Part shown: positions 43,154 through 51,214 of the stretch, piece by piece | Numbering within the stretch: position 1 is the first letter of the stretch | Layout of the letters: each line of letters starts with the position of its first letter | NCBI RefSeq assembly: GCF_014655955.1 | Contig: NZ_BNBO01000035.1 | Coordinates: forward strand, 1-64,000 | Reading direction: 5' to 3' | Origin: Kitasatospora indigofera | Lineage (GTDB): Bacteria; Actinomycetota; Actinomycetes; Streptomycetales; Streptomycetaceae | DNA: 64,000 nt | Program-made: the position numbers and the translations under genes | Notes under the pieces: generated by a model | Seen by the model: the letters and a program-made list of their open reading frames with translations, nothing else | The model's database searches: none | What the model was told of the DNA's origin: nothing

Positions 43154-44914
43154 TCAGATCAGCGGGAAGCTGATGACCACCGTGGTGCCCTGCGGACGGC
43201 GCTGGCCCGCGGCCGGGTTCTGCCCGGAGACCTTGCCGGTGCCGAACAGGTTCAGGCCGTTGCTCTGCACCTTGAACCCGGCGTCGGTGAGCGCCTTGGT
43301 GGCGTCGTCCTTGGTCATCCCGCCCACGTCGGGGACGGCCACCATGCCCTTGCTGACCAGCAGCGACACCGGCGCGTTCACCGGCAGCAGCTCCCCGGCG
43401 GCAGGGGAGCTGCTGATCACCGAGCCCTGCGGCACGACGTCGTCGTACTGCTCGTTGCTGGTCCCGGGCGCCAGCTGCGCGGCGGCCAGCGCCTGCCGGG
43501 CCTGGTCGAGGGTCTTCCCGGTGAGGTCGGGCACCGCGATCCGCTGCGGCCCGCGCGAGACGGTCACCGCCACCGGGTCGCTCTTGCGGACCCGGCGGCC
43601 GACGTCCGGATCGGTGCCGATCACCGCGCCGGCCGGGACGGTCTCGCTGTACGCCTCGGTGAAGCTGCCCTGCAGGCCGGCCGCCGCCAGCACCGAGACG
43701 GCCTCCGCCCGGCTCTTGCCGAGCACGCCGGGCACCTTCGTGTAGACCGCGCCGGACAGCGCGTACGTCGCGCCGCCCACCAGCAGCAGCACGGCGGCCA
43801 GCACCGCGCCCCAGACCAGCGGCGCGCGTGAGCGGCGCGGCCGCGGCGGCCGCCGCCCGGGCCGCTTCCCCCCGGCGGCCGGCGGCTCGTCGTAGGGGCG
43901 GGGCCCGGTGAGCAGCGCGTCCATCAGCTCCGGCGGGACGTCCAGCACACTGGTGTGCTCCACCGGGGGCTGGATCACCGAGGTCGGCTCGGTGGTCGGG
44001 AACGCCGGGCTGGGCCGGGTGGAGGCCGGCGGCTCGGCGTCGAGCTGGGCCGGCGTCAGGGTGCGCCGCACCCGCTGCAGGGCGGCGAGCAGCTCGACCG
44101 CGTCGTAGGGGCGGGCCCCGGGATCGCGGGCGGTGGCCGAGGCGACTATGGCGTCCAGGCCGGGCGTGATGCCGGGGACGGCCAGGGACGGCGCGGGCAC
44201 GTCCTCGTGCAGATGGCGGTAGATCACCTGGACGGCGTTCTCGCCGGTGTGCGGCCGGTCGCCGGTGAGCATCTCGTACAGCACGATGCCCGCCGCGTAG
44301 ACGTCCACCCGCTGGTCGGTGGCCCCCTCCGGCCGGATCTGCTCGGGCGCCAGGTAGGAGACGGTGCCGAGCACCGCGCCGGCCGTGCTGGTGGTGACCG
44401 CGCCGTCGGCGCCGTTCAGCAGCCGGACCAGCCCGAAGTCGGCGACCTTCACCAGCCCGCCGTCGGTGATCAGCACGTTCTCCGGCTTGACGTCCCGGTG
44501 CACCAGCCCGGCGCGGTGCGCGGAGCCGAGCGCCGCCAGCACCGGCTCCAGGATGTCCAGGGCGGCCCGCGCGGACAGTGCGCCGCGGTCCCGCAGCACG
44601 TCCCGCAGGGTCCGGCCCGGGACGTACTCCATCGCCAGGAAGACCGTGCCGCCGTCGGCGCCCTGGTCGAAGACGTTGACCACGTTGGGGTGCGAGAGCC
44701 GGGCCACGGCCTTGGCCTCGCGGATGAAACGGTCGGTGAAGTCGGCGTCGCCGGCCAGCGCGGGGTGCATCACCTTGAGCGCCAGCACCCGGTCCAGCCG
44801 GGTGTCGGTGCCCCGGTAGACGGTGGCCATGCCACCGGTCGCGATCCGTTGCTCGACCCGGTACCGGCCGTCCAGCAGGGTACCGATCAACGGGTCGTGC
44901 AGTGCCATGTCCAC
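43154..44914 (-). CDS. PASTA-domain Ser/Thr protein kinase (PknL-like)
   Basis: 586-aa membrane kinase. Cytoplasmic kinase domain (about 10-280): G-loop IATGGMATVYRG, Lys in LALKVMHP, catalytic HRDVKPEN, DFG, APEQI. Pro/Arg linker, one transmembrane helix (VWGAVLAAVLLLVGGATYAL about 375-395), then three extracellular PASTA repeats that bind muropeptides. Start: the GTG two codons before MALHDP lies six bases after a TACACT -10 box, with no RBS, so the mRNA is probably leaderless; the ATG at 44908 is the alternative. The Rv2175c-like gene, substrate of PknL in mycobacteria, is 4 kb away. Confidence 0.94.
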   Translation of the reverse strand: MDMALHDPLIGTLLDGRYRVEQRIATGGMATVYRGTDTRLDRVLALKVMHPALAGDADFTDRFIREAKAVARLSHPNVVNVFDQGADGGTVFLAMEYVPGRTLRDVLRDRGALSARAALDILEPVLAALGSAHRAGLVHRDVKPENVLITDGGLVKVADFGLVRLLNGADGAVTTSTAGAVLGTVSYLAPEQIRPEGATDQRVDVYAAGIVLYEMLTGDRPHTGENAVQVIYRHLHEDVPAPSLAVPGITPGLDAIVASATARDPGARPYDAVELLAALQRVRRTLTPAQLDAEPPASTRPSPAFPTTEPTSVIQPPVEHTSVLDVPPELMDALLTGPRPYDEPPAAGGKRPGRRPPRPRRSRAPLVWGAVLAAVLLLVGGATYALSGAVYTKVPGVLGKSRAEAVSVLAAAGLQGSFTEAYSETVPAGAVIGTDPDVGRRVRKSDPVAVTVSRGPQRIAVPDLTGKTLDQARQALAAAQLAPGTSNEQYDDVVPQGSVISSSPAAGELLPVNAPVSLLVSKGMVAVPDVGGMTKDDATKALTDAGFKVQSNGLNLFGTGKVSGQNPAAGQRRPQGTTVVISFPLI

Positions 44915-44920
44915 CAGGGA

Positions 44921-44926
44921 AGTGTA
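44921..44926 (-). promoter_or_regulatory. -10 element of the PASTA kinase (leaderless)
   Basis: TACACT on the minus strand, six bases before the GTG at 44914. Confidence 0.55.
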
Positions 44927-45055
44927 GGGGCGCCGAGGCCGGCGGCCCCGGGCGGACACCGCGCCCGGGGCCGCTTGTGCCCGGCTTGTGACACGTCCAC
45001 GCCGAGGCCCCCCCGGAACGCCGCCCCGGAGGGCCGCCCCGGGGAACGCCGCTGC

Positions 45056-45874
45056 TCAGAACGCCGGCCGCTCCCGGTGGTCGAGGTCGGCCCGGCCGGC
45101 CATCGCCGAGGAGGCCTCGGCGTGGAAGCGGCGCGGGATGCGCCCGGCCCGGTGGGCGAGCCGCCCGGCCTCGGCCGCGTGCCGCATCGCCTCGGCCATC
45201 AGGACCGGGTCCTGGGCGCGGGTGACGGCGGAGGCCAGCATCACGGCGGCGCAGCCGAGCTCCATGGCGAGCGCCACGTCGGAGGCGGTGCCCGCGCCGG
45301 CGTCCAGGATCACCGGCACCGTGGCGCTCTCCACGATCAGCTGGAAGTTGTGCGGGTTGCGGATGCCGAGGCCGGAGCCGATCGGTGAGCCCAGCGGCAT
45401 GATCGCCGCGCAGCCGACGTCCTCCAGCTTGCGGGCCAGCACCGGGTCGTCGTTGGTGTACGGCAGCACCGTGAAGCCGTCGTCGACCAGCGTCTCGGCG
45501 GCGTCCAGCAGCTCGATCGGGTCGGGCAGCAGGGTCCGCTCGTCCGCGATGACCTCCAGCTTGACCCAGTCGGTGCCGAGCGCCTCGCGGGCCAGCCGGG
45601 CCGTCAGCACGGCCTCGCCGGCGGTGAAGCAGCCCGCCGTGTTGGGCAGCACCCGGATGCCGTTGCGGGTCAGCACGTCCAGCACCGAACCCTGGGTGGA
45701 GGTGCTCACCCGGCGCATCGCGACCGTGGTCAGCTCGGTGCCGGAGACCCGCAGGGCCTGCTCCAGCACGTCCAGGCTCGGCGCCCCGCCGGTGCCCATG
45801 ATCAGGCGGGAGCCGAAGGTGGTGCCGGCGATCGTCAGGAGGTCCTTCTCGTCGGCGGTCGCGGTGCCGGTCAC
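45056..45874 (-). CDS. thiG: Thiazole synthase
   Basis: 272-aa TIM-barrel enzyme that builds the thiazole phosphate of thiamine from deoxyxylulose phosphate, dehydroglycine and ThiS-thiocarboxylate. Motifs FGSRLIMGTGG, PNTAGCFTAGEAVLTARLARE, KLEVI (Schiff-base Lys), PLGSPIGSGLGI, and DAGAGTASDVALAMELGC. GTG start, five bases after the thiS stop. Third in the thiO-thiS-thiG operon. Confidence 0.96.
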   Translation of the reverse strand: MTGTATADEKDLLTIAGTTFGSRLIMGTGGAPSLDVLEQALRVSGTELTTVAMRRVSTSTQGSVLDVLTRNGIRVLPNTAGCFTAGEAVLTARLAREALGTDWVKLEVIADERTLLPDPIELLDAAETLVDDGFTVLPYTNDDPVLARKLEDVGCAAIMPLGSPIGSGLGIRNPHNFQLIVESATVPVILDAGAGTASDVALAMELGCAAVMLASAVTRAQDPVLMAEAMRHAAEAGRLAHRAGRIPRRFHAEASSAMAGRADLDHRERPAF

Positions 45875-45879
45875 GGCGC

Positions 45880-46089
45880 TCAGCCCCCCTGCACGGCGGT
45901 GAGGATCTCGACTCGGTCGCCCGCGGCGAGCCCGGTCCCGGCCCAGGCGCTGCGCGGCACCACGGTCTCGTTGACCGCCGCGGCGACCCCGGAGGGCGCG
46001 GCGCTGACGCCGGCCACCAGCTCGGCGAGGGTGCTCCGGGCGGGCACCTGCCGGGGCTCGCCGTTGACGGAGAGTGAGATATCGGTCAT
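45880..46089 (-). CDS. thiS: Sulfur carrier protein ThiS
   Basis: 69-aa ubiquitin-like protein ending in the required Gly-Gly (AVQGG) that is thiocarboxylated for ThiG. VNGEPRQVPARSTLAELV and VEILTAVQGG are family signatures. ATG overlaps the thiO stop (ATGA). Confidence 0.96.
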   Translation of the reverse strand: MTDISLSVNGEPRQVPARSTLAELVAGVSAAPSGVAAAVNETVVPRSAWAGTGLAAGDRVEILTAVQGG

Positions 46090-47312
46090 GCCAGTGCCTT
46101 TGCGGGAGTGGAGAGGTCGGAGGGGGCGGCGCCGGCGGGGACGGCCGCGGCGGCCGGCGGGCCGGCGGCGAACCGGCCGGGGGAGAACGGCGCGGCCAGC
46201 GGGGGTGTCGCACCGGTGGCCAGGTACTCGGCCAGCAGGTCGCCGGTCACCGGGGTGAGCAGCACGCCGTTGCGGTAGTGGCCGGTCGCCGCGACCAGGC
46301 CCGGCAACGCGGTCGGACCGAGCAGCGGGGCGTTGTCGGGGGAGCCGGGGCGCAGCCCGGCGGAGGTCTCCACCAGCGGCAGCTCGGTGATCCCCGGGAC
46401 CAGCTCGTGGGCGTCGCGGAGCAGCTCGTACACCCCGCCGGCCGTCACGGTGGTGTCGTACCCCTGCTCCTCGCTGGTCGCGCCGATCACCAGCTCGCCG
46501 TCCTCGCGCGGCACCAGGTAGAGGTGCTGCCCGCGCACCACGGCGCGGACGTTGCGCGACAGGAACGGCCGGTACGCCTCGGGCACCCGCAGCCGCAGGA
46601 TCTGGCCCTTCACCGGGCGGACCGGCGGCAGCACCCCCTCGGGCAGGCCGGGCAGCAGGTGGCTGCGCGGGCCGGCCGCGAGCACCACCTGGCCGGCGCC
46701 CAGCAGCTCGCCGGTGCTCAGCCGGGCCCCGGTGGCCCGGCCGCCGGCCACCAGCAGCTCGACGGCCTCGGCGCGGTGCAGCAGCACCCCGGCCCGCTCG
46801 CAGGCCGCCACCAGCGCGGCGGCCAGCCGGCGGCCGTCCACCTGGTGGTCGTCGGCGACGTGCAGCCCGCCGCGGACCCCGGGGGCCAGCATCGGTTCGA
46901 GCTTGCGGCACTCGCGTCCGGTCAGCCAGGCCGAGTCCAGGCCGAGCCGCCGGTGGAAGGCGTGCAGCTCGCGCAGCTCCTCGCGGTCGTCGGAGTCCAG
47001 CGCGACGGCGAGGGTGCCGCAGGCGCGGTAGCCGGTCGGCAGGCCGGAGGCCTCCTCCAGCTCGGCCGTGAACGCCGCGTACCGCTCGTTGGAGGCCATC
47101 CCGAGCCTCAGCAGCGGCTCCTCGCCGTACTGCAGCTCGGTGACCGGGGCCAGCATCCCGGCCGCGACCTGGGCGGCGCCGCCGCCGGGCGCGGGGTCGG
47201 CCACGACCACCCCGAGGCCGCGCTGCCGGGCCCGCCAGGCCACCGCGAGGCCGATGATGCCGCCGCCGACGACGAGGACGTCCGTCGTGGCGCCGCTCGT
47301 GAAGCGTGTCAA
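46086..47312 (-). CDS. thiO: Glycine oxidase
   Basis: 408-aa FAD enzyme of the DAAO family that oxidises glycine to the dehydroglycine used by ThiG. Dinucleotide site VLVVGGGIIGLAVAW near residue 12, GAAQVAAGMLAPV, and C-terminal GLRPGSPDNAPLLGP with GHYRNGVLLTP. TTG start, fixed by the TPP riboswitch and the GGGAG just upstream. Heads the thiOSG operon. C-terminus ends in an Ala/Pro-rich stretch. Confidence 0.94.
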   Translation of the reverse strand: MTRFTSGATTDVLVVGGGIIGLAVAWRARQRGLGVVVADPAPGGGAAQVAAGMLAPVTELQYGEEPLLRLGMASNERYAAFTAELEEASGLPTGYRACGTLAVALDSDDREELRELHAFHRRLGLDSAWLTGRECRKLEPMLAPGVRGGLHVADDHQVDGRRLAAALVAACERAGVLLHRAEAVELLVAGGRATGARLSTGELLGAGQVVLAAGPRSHLLPGLPEGVLPPVRPVKGQILRLRVPEAYRPFLSRNVRAVVRGQHLYLVPREDGELVIGATSEEQGYDTTVTAGGVYELLRDAHELVPGITELPLVETSAGLRPGSPDNAPLLGPTALPGLVAATGHYRNGVLLTPVTGDLLAEYLATGATPPLAAPFSPGRFAAGPPAAAAVPAGAAPSDLSTPAKALA

Positions 47313-47323
47313 AGTCCCTGCTC

Positions 47324-47410
47324 TCCCTTCGCCGGAATGACCCGGATCAGGTTCGGACGGTCGCAGGCCGTGCCAGCCCGCCTCTCAGCCCGGTCCGCCG
47401 GGCTCCCGTG
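47324..47410 (-). ncRNA. TPP riboswitch (THI element)
   Basis: On the minus strand: CACGGGAGCCCGG at the 5' side, the invariant CTGAGA, then GAACCTGATCCGGGTCATTCCGGCGAAGGGAG at the 3' side (the first seven bases and the GAAGGGAG end are the class signature). Its 3' end is only 11 nt from the thiO TTG, so thiamine pyrophosphate should act on translation initiation. Confidence 0.95.
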
Positions 47411-47519
47411 GTACGGACCGTCCGGCACCTGGGGGGGCCGGTCGGTCGAGGTGCACCCACCATAACTCCGGGTGCGGCCGGGGCCGAAGGCGCGTACGAG
47501 GGCTGGACGGCCCGGCCGA

Positions 47520-47525
47520 TAGGGT
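47520..47525 (+). promoter_or_regulatory. -10 element of the flavoprotein gene (leaderless)
   Basis: TAGGGT, then six bases, then the GTG at 47532; no RBS between. Confidence 0.6.
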
Positions 47526-47531
47526 GGCGCC

Positions 47532-48728
47532 GTGGGAGAGCTGCGGAACACGGACACGGTGGTCGTCGTCGGGGCGGGGCTGGCCGGGGCACGGTGCGCG
47601 GGCGCGCTGCGCGCGGGCGGCCTGCGGAGCCGGATCGTCCTGCTCGGGGACGAACCGCACGCCCCCTACGACCGGCCGCCGCTCTCCAAGGACGTGCTGC
47701 TCGGCAAGGCCGACGCCACCACCCTGGACATCGACTGGGCCCACCTCGGCGTCGACCTCGTCACCGGCCGCCGGGCCACCGCGCTGGAGCCCGGGGTGCT
47801 GCACACCGACGCCGGCGAACTGCCCTACGGGAGCCTGGTGATCGCCACCGGCGCGGCCCCCGTGGCCCTGCCCGGCGCGGACCGCGCCCACCTGCTGCGC
47901 ACCGTCGACGACGCACTGGCGCTGCGCGCGCTGCTGCGCCCGGGGGCCAGGATCGTCCTGGTCGGGGCCGGCTGGATCGGGGCCGAGACCGCCACCGTCG
48001 CCCGCGCGCTGGGCTGCGAGGTCACCGTGGTGGAGGCCGGCCCGACGCCGGTGCCCGGCGCACTGCCCGCCCGGGTCGGCGCCGCGATGACCGCCTGGTA
48101 CCGGGAGGCCGGCGTCGACCTGCGCTGCGGCGCGGTGGTGGCCTCGGTCGGCCCGCACGAGGTGCTGCTCGCCGACGGCACCCGGCTGGCCGCCGACGAG
48201 GTGGTGGTCGGCGTCGGCGCCCGCCCGGCGACCGGCTGGCTGGCCGGCTCGGGGGTCGCGCTGGACGCGGCCGGCGCCGTCCTGGTGGACGAGCGGCTGC
48301 GCACCTCGCTGCCGGGCGTCCTCGCGGCCGGCGACTGCGTCTCCTACCCCTCGGCCCGCTCGGGCACCCGGCTCTCCGTCCAGCACTGGGACCACGCCCT
48401 GCAGTCCGGGGCGGCGGCCGCGGCCTCGCTGCTCGGCCTGGAGACCCCGTACGACCCGGTGCCGTACTTCTGGTCCGAGCAGTTCGGGCGGATGGTGCAG
48501 TACGCCGGCCGGCACACCGACGGCGACGACCTGCTGTGGCGCGGGGCGCCCGGGGACCCGGCCTGGACGGTGCTCTGGCTGCGCGACGGGCGGCTGCGCG
48601 CCCTGCTCGCCGTCGACCGCCCGCGGGACCTCACCCAGGGCCGCCGGCTGCTGGAGCGCGGCGCCGTCCTCGACCCGGCCCGGGCCGCCGACCAGGCCGT
48701 GCCGCTGAAGGCCGCGCTCGCCGGGTAG
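47532..48728 (+). CDS. FAD-dependent NAD(P)H oxidoreductase, ferredoxin-reductase type
   Basis: 398-aa two-dinucleotide-fold flavoprotein. FAD site VVVVGAGLAGARCA, APYDRPPLSK, NAD site IVLVGAGWIGAETATVA, FAD motif LAAGDCV, and C-terminal QHWDHALQSGAAAA. Closest to rubredoxin/ferredoxin reductases that serve P450 or dioxygenase systems. No ferredoxin or P450 gene adjoins it. The GTG at 47532 lies just after a -10 box. Divergent from thiO, sharing about 120 bp with the TPP-riboswitch transcript. Confidence 0.92.
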   Translation: MGELRNTDTVVVVGAGLAGARCAGALRAGGLRSRIVLLGDEPHAPYDRPPLSKDVLLGKADATTLDIDWAHLGVDLVTGRRATALEPGVLHTDAGELPYGSLVIATGAAPVALPGADRAHLLRTVDDALALRALLRPGARIVLVGAGWIGAETATVARALGCEVTVVEAGPTPVPGALPARVGAAMTAWYREAGVDLRCGAVVASVGPHEVLLADGTRLAADEVVVGVGARPATGWLAGSGVALDAAGAVLVDERLRTSLPGVLAAGDCVSYPSARSGTRLSVQHWDHALQSGAAAAASLLGLETPYDPVPYFWSEQFGRMVQYAGRHTDGDDLLWRGAPGDPAWTVLWLRDGRLRALLAVDRPRDLTQGRRLLERGAVLDPARAADQAVPLKAALAG

Positions 48729-48817
48729 CACGCTCCGGCCCGGTCACGTCCGGTCACGATCGGCCACCGGGCCGGCCGCCGGGGGCCCGGTTGGTGCGCG
48801 GCGGCCCGGCGAGGTGG

Positions 48818-48823
48818 CAGTCT
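48818..48823 (+). promoter_or_regulatory. Possible -10 element (leaderless) of the Rv2175c-like gene
   Basis: CAGTCT, then six bases, then GTG 48830; weaker match to TAnnnT. Confidence 0.4.
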
Positions 48824-48829
48824 GGTGAC

Positions 48830-49195
48830 GTGAGCGAGATCGAAGCGAAGATTGAAGACCTTGTCCCCGAGTGGATGTACCTGCCCGACATCTCGGAGCA
48901 GTGGGGCGTCCGCGTCACCGAGGTGCGCGACCTGGTCAAGAACGGCGGCCTGATCGCCGTCCGCCGTGGCCCGAACAAGTCGCTGCAGGTGCCGGCCGCC
49001 TTCATCGACGGCCCCGGCCTGGTGAAGCACCTGTCCGGCACGCTGACCGTGCTCCGCGACTGCGGGTACAACGACGCGGAGATCCTGGAGTGGCTCTTCA
49101 CCGAGGACCCGTCGCTGCCCGGCAGCCCGATCCAGGCCCTCCAAGAGAACCGGGGCACCGAGGTGAAGCGCCGCGCCCAGGCGATGCTGATCTGA
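48830..49195 (+). CDS. Rv2175c-like winged-helix DNA-binding protein
   Basis: 121-aa regulator: acidic N-terminus VSEIEAKIEDLVPEWM, winged helix (LPDISEQWGVRVTEVRDLVKNG, wing AVRRGPNKSLQVP), then a helical C-terminal domain (GTLTVLRDCGYNDAEILEWLFTED). In M. tuberculosis Rv2175c is phosphorylated by PknL on an N-terminal Thr, which blocks DNA binding. No Thr is seen in the first 25 residues here, so that switch may differ. The stop shares one base with thiE. Confidence 0.9.
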   Translation: MSEIEAKIEDLVPEWMYLPDISEQWGVRVTEVRDLVKNGGLIAVRRGPNKSLQVPAAFIDGPGLVKHLSGTLTVLRDCGYNDAEILEWLFTEDPSLPGSPIQALQENRGTEVKRRAQAMLI

Positions 49196-49860
49196 TGGCG
49201 GCGGACCTGACGGCGGGCGGGCGGCTGCGCGCGCAGCTGGCCGACGCGCGGCTGTACCTGTGCACCGACGCCCGCCGTGAGCAGGGCGACCTGGAGCAGT
49301 TCCTGGACGCCGCGCTCGGCGGAGGCGTCGACATCGTCCAGCTCCGTGACAAGGGCCTGGAGGCCAAGCAGGAGCTGGAGTACCTGGAGGTCTTCGCCGA
49401 CGCCTGCCGGCGGCACGGCAAGCTGCTCTCGGTGAACGACCGGGCGGACGTCGCGCACGCGGCCGGCCCGGACGTGCTGCACCTCGGCCAGGACGACCTG
49501 CCGGTGCGGGCCGCCCGCGCGATCCTCGGCGAGGACGTGGTGATCGGACGGTCCTGCCACGCCGAGTCCGAGGTCGACGCGGCCGTCGCCGAGCCGGGCG
49601 TGGACTACTTCTGCACCGGCCCGGTCTGGCCGACCCCGACCAAGCCCGGCCGGCACGCGCCCGGCCTCGGCCTGGTCTCGTACGCGGCGAAGCAGGTGAC
49701 GGACCGCCCCTGGTTCGCCATCGGCGGCATCGACCTGGGCAACCTGGACGAGGTGCTGGCCGCCGGCGCCCGCCGGGTGGTGGTGGTCCGCGCGATCACC
49801 GCCGCCGACGACCCGGCCGCCGCGGCGGCCGAGCTGGCCCACCGGGTCCGCGCGGTCTGA
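49195..49860 (+). CDS. thiE: Thiamine phosphate synthase
   Basis: 221-aa TIM-barrel enzyme that joins the pyrimidine and thiazole halves of thiamine. VDIVQLRDKGLEAKQELEYL, VNDRADVAHAAGPDVLHLGQDDLP, GRSCHAESEVDAA, GPVWPTPTKPGRHAPGLGLV and AIGGIDLGNLDEVLAAGARRVVVVRAI are typical. ATG shares one base with the preceding stop. It is therefore expressed with the DNA-binding protein, not with thiOSG, and I see no TPP riboswitch in front of this pair. Confidence 0.96.
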   Translation: MAADLTAGGRLRAQLADARLYLCTDARREQGDLEQFLDAALGGGVDIVQLRDKGLEAKQELEYLEVFADACRRHGKLLSVNDRADVAHAAGPDVLHLGQDDLPVRAARAILGEDVVIGRSCHAESEVDAAVAEPGVDYFCTGPVWPTPTKPGRHAPGLGLVSYAAKQVTDRPWFAIGGIDLGNLDEVLAAGARRVVVVRAITAADDPAAAAAELAHRVRAV

Positions 49861-49865
49861 CACCG

Positions 49866-49915
49866 CCGTCCCGGGCCGTGGGGTGCGCCCCCGCCGCCCG
49901 GGACGCCCGGGACGG
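49866..49915. terminator. Possible bidirectional terminator between thiE and the prenyl synthase gene
   Basis: CCGTCCCGGGC (49866-49876) and GCCCGGGACGG (49905-49915), 11-bp perfect arms around a 28-nt GC-rich loop that can itself fold. Confidence 0.5.
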
Positions 49916-49946
49916 CCAGGACGCCCGCCCGGGCCGCGGCCGCCGC

Positions 49947-51053
49947 TCAGTAGCGGCGGACGGTCGCCGCCTCGGCCAGCGCCAGCAGGACCTCCCGGGC
50001 CCGCGGGTCCACCAGCGGGGCCGCCTCCAGCGCCGCCAGCGCCTGCCGCATCAGCTCCTCGATCCGGCTCTCCACCCGTTCGGGCGCACCGCTGCGCCCG
50101 ACCAGGTCGCGCAGCACGACGACCTCCTCGGGCGCCAGGTCCGGCGCGCCGAGCCGCTCGTCCAGGTGCCGGGCGTCGGCGGCCGGCAGTCCGCGCATGG
50201 CGTGCGCCACCAGCAGGGTGCGCTTGCCCTCCCGCAGGTCGTCGCCGGCCGGCTTGCCGGTGACCGCCGGGTCGCCGAAGACCCCGAGCAGGTCGTCCCG
50301 CAGCTGGAAGGCCTCGCCCAGCGGCAGGCCGAAGGCCGAGTACGCCGCCACCAGCTCCGGGGAGGCCCCGGCGAGCAGCGCCCCCACCTGCAGCGGCCGC
50401 TCGATGGTGTACTTCGCCGACTTGTAGTGCAGCACGGTCTGCGCCCGGTCCAGCGCCCCCTCGTCGGTGGAGTCGCCGGCGACCGGCTCCAGCACGTCGA
50501 GGTACTGGCCGACCATCACCTCGGTCCGCATCAGGTCGAAGGCCGGCTTGGCCCGCAGCACCGCCTCGGCGGGCAGCCCCGAGCGCAGGAACAGCTCGTC
50601 GCACCAGATCAGCAGCAGGTCGCCGAGCAGGACGGCGGCGGAGGCCCCGAACTGCTCGCGGTCGCCGCGCCAGCCGCTGGCCCGGTGCAGCGCCTCGAAG
50701 CGGCGGTGCACCGAGGGCACCCCGCGCCGGGTGTCGCTGCGGTCCATCAGGTCGTCGTGCACCAGTGCGCTCGCCTGCAGCAGCTCCAGGGCGGCCGCCG
50801 CGTGCTCGATGCCCGGGTCGGCGGCCCCGCCGCCGGCGCCGCGCCAGCCCCAGTAGCAGAAGGCCGGACGCAGCCGCTTGCCGCCGTCCAGCAGGAAGTC
50901 CCGCAGGGCGTCGACGGCGGGCCCGAGCTGGGGCGAGATCTTGCCGAGCAGGACCGCCTGGCCGTCCATGAACTCGCCGAGGGCGCCGTTGACGCGTGTC
51001 CGCACGGCCTCCACGTCGATCGGGTTGGCCGGGCGGCTGCTGGACGTGGTCAC
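49947..51053 (-). CDS. Polyprenyl (trans-isoprenyl) diphosphate synthase
   Basis: 368-aa isoprenyl chain elongase. GGKRLRPAF (substrate), first Asp-rich motif ALVHDDLMDRSDTRRG and second FQLRDDLLGVFGD. The residues before the first motif (ELLQASALV) are small, which allows a product of C20 or longer. Likely makes GGPP or a longer precursor for menaquinone or lipid carriers. GTG start with GGAG ten bases upstream. Corresponds to idsA2 (Rv2173) in mycobacteria. Divergent from metF. Confidence 0.93.
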   Translation of the reverse strand: MTTSSSRPANPIDVEAVRTRVNGALGEFMDGQAVLLGKISPQLGPAVDALRDFLLDGGKRLRPAFCYWGWRGAGGGAADPGIEHAAAALELLQASALVHDDLMDRSDTRRGVPSVHRRFEALHRASGWRGDREQFGASAAVLLGDLLLIWCDELFLRSGLPAEAVLRAKPAFDLMRTEVMVGQYLDVLEPVAGDSTDEGALDRAQTVLHYKSAKYTIERPLQVGALLAGASPELVAAYSAFGLPLGEAFQLRDDLLGVFGDPAVTGKPAGDDLREGKRTLLVAHAMRGLPAADARHLDERLGAPDLAPEEVVVLRDLVGRSGAPERVESRIEELMRQALAALEAAPLVDPRAREVLLALAEAATVRRY

Positions 51054-51177
51054 GATGAGGCTCCGGGAGTCGCTGGGGGTACCGATCAGCCTAGCCCGGC
51101 GGTCCCGGCCCGGCGTACGAGCACCCGTACGGCCCCGTCGTGGCCGTCCGAACGGTGTCTCACTCGGTGGACGTGAG

Positions 51178-51208
51178 TTGTCCCGCCTCTCCGGACGGCG
51201 GCTAACCT
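51178..51208 (+). promoter_or_regulatory. metF promoter (leaderless)
   Basis: TTGTCC (51178-51183), 19-nt spacer, TAACCT (51203-51208), six bases before the metF ATG. No RBS lies between -10 and ATG. Confidence 0.65.
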
Positions 51209-51214
51209 GCCAGC

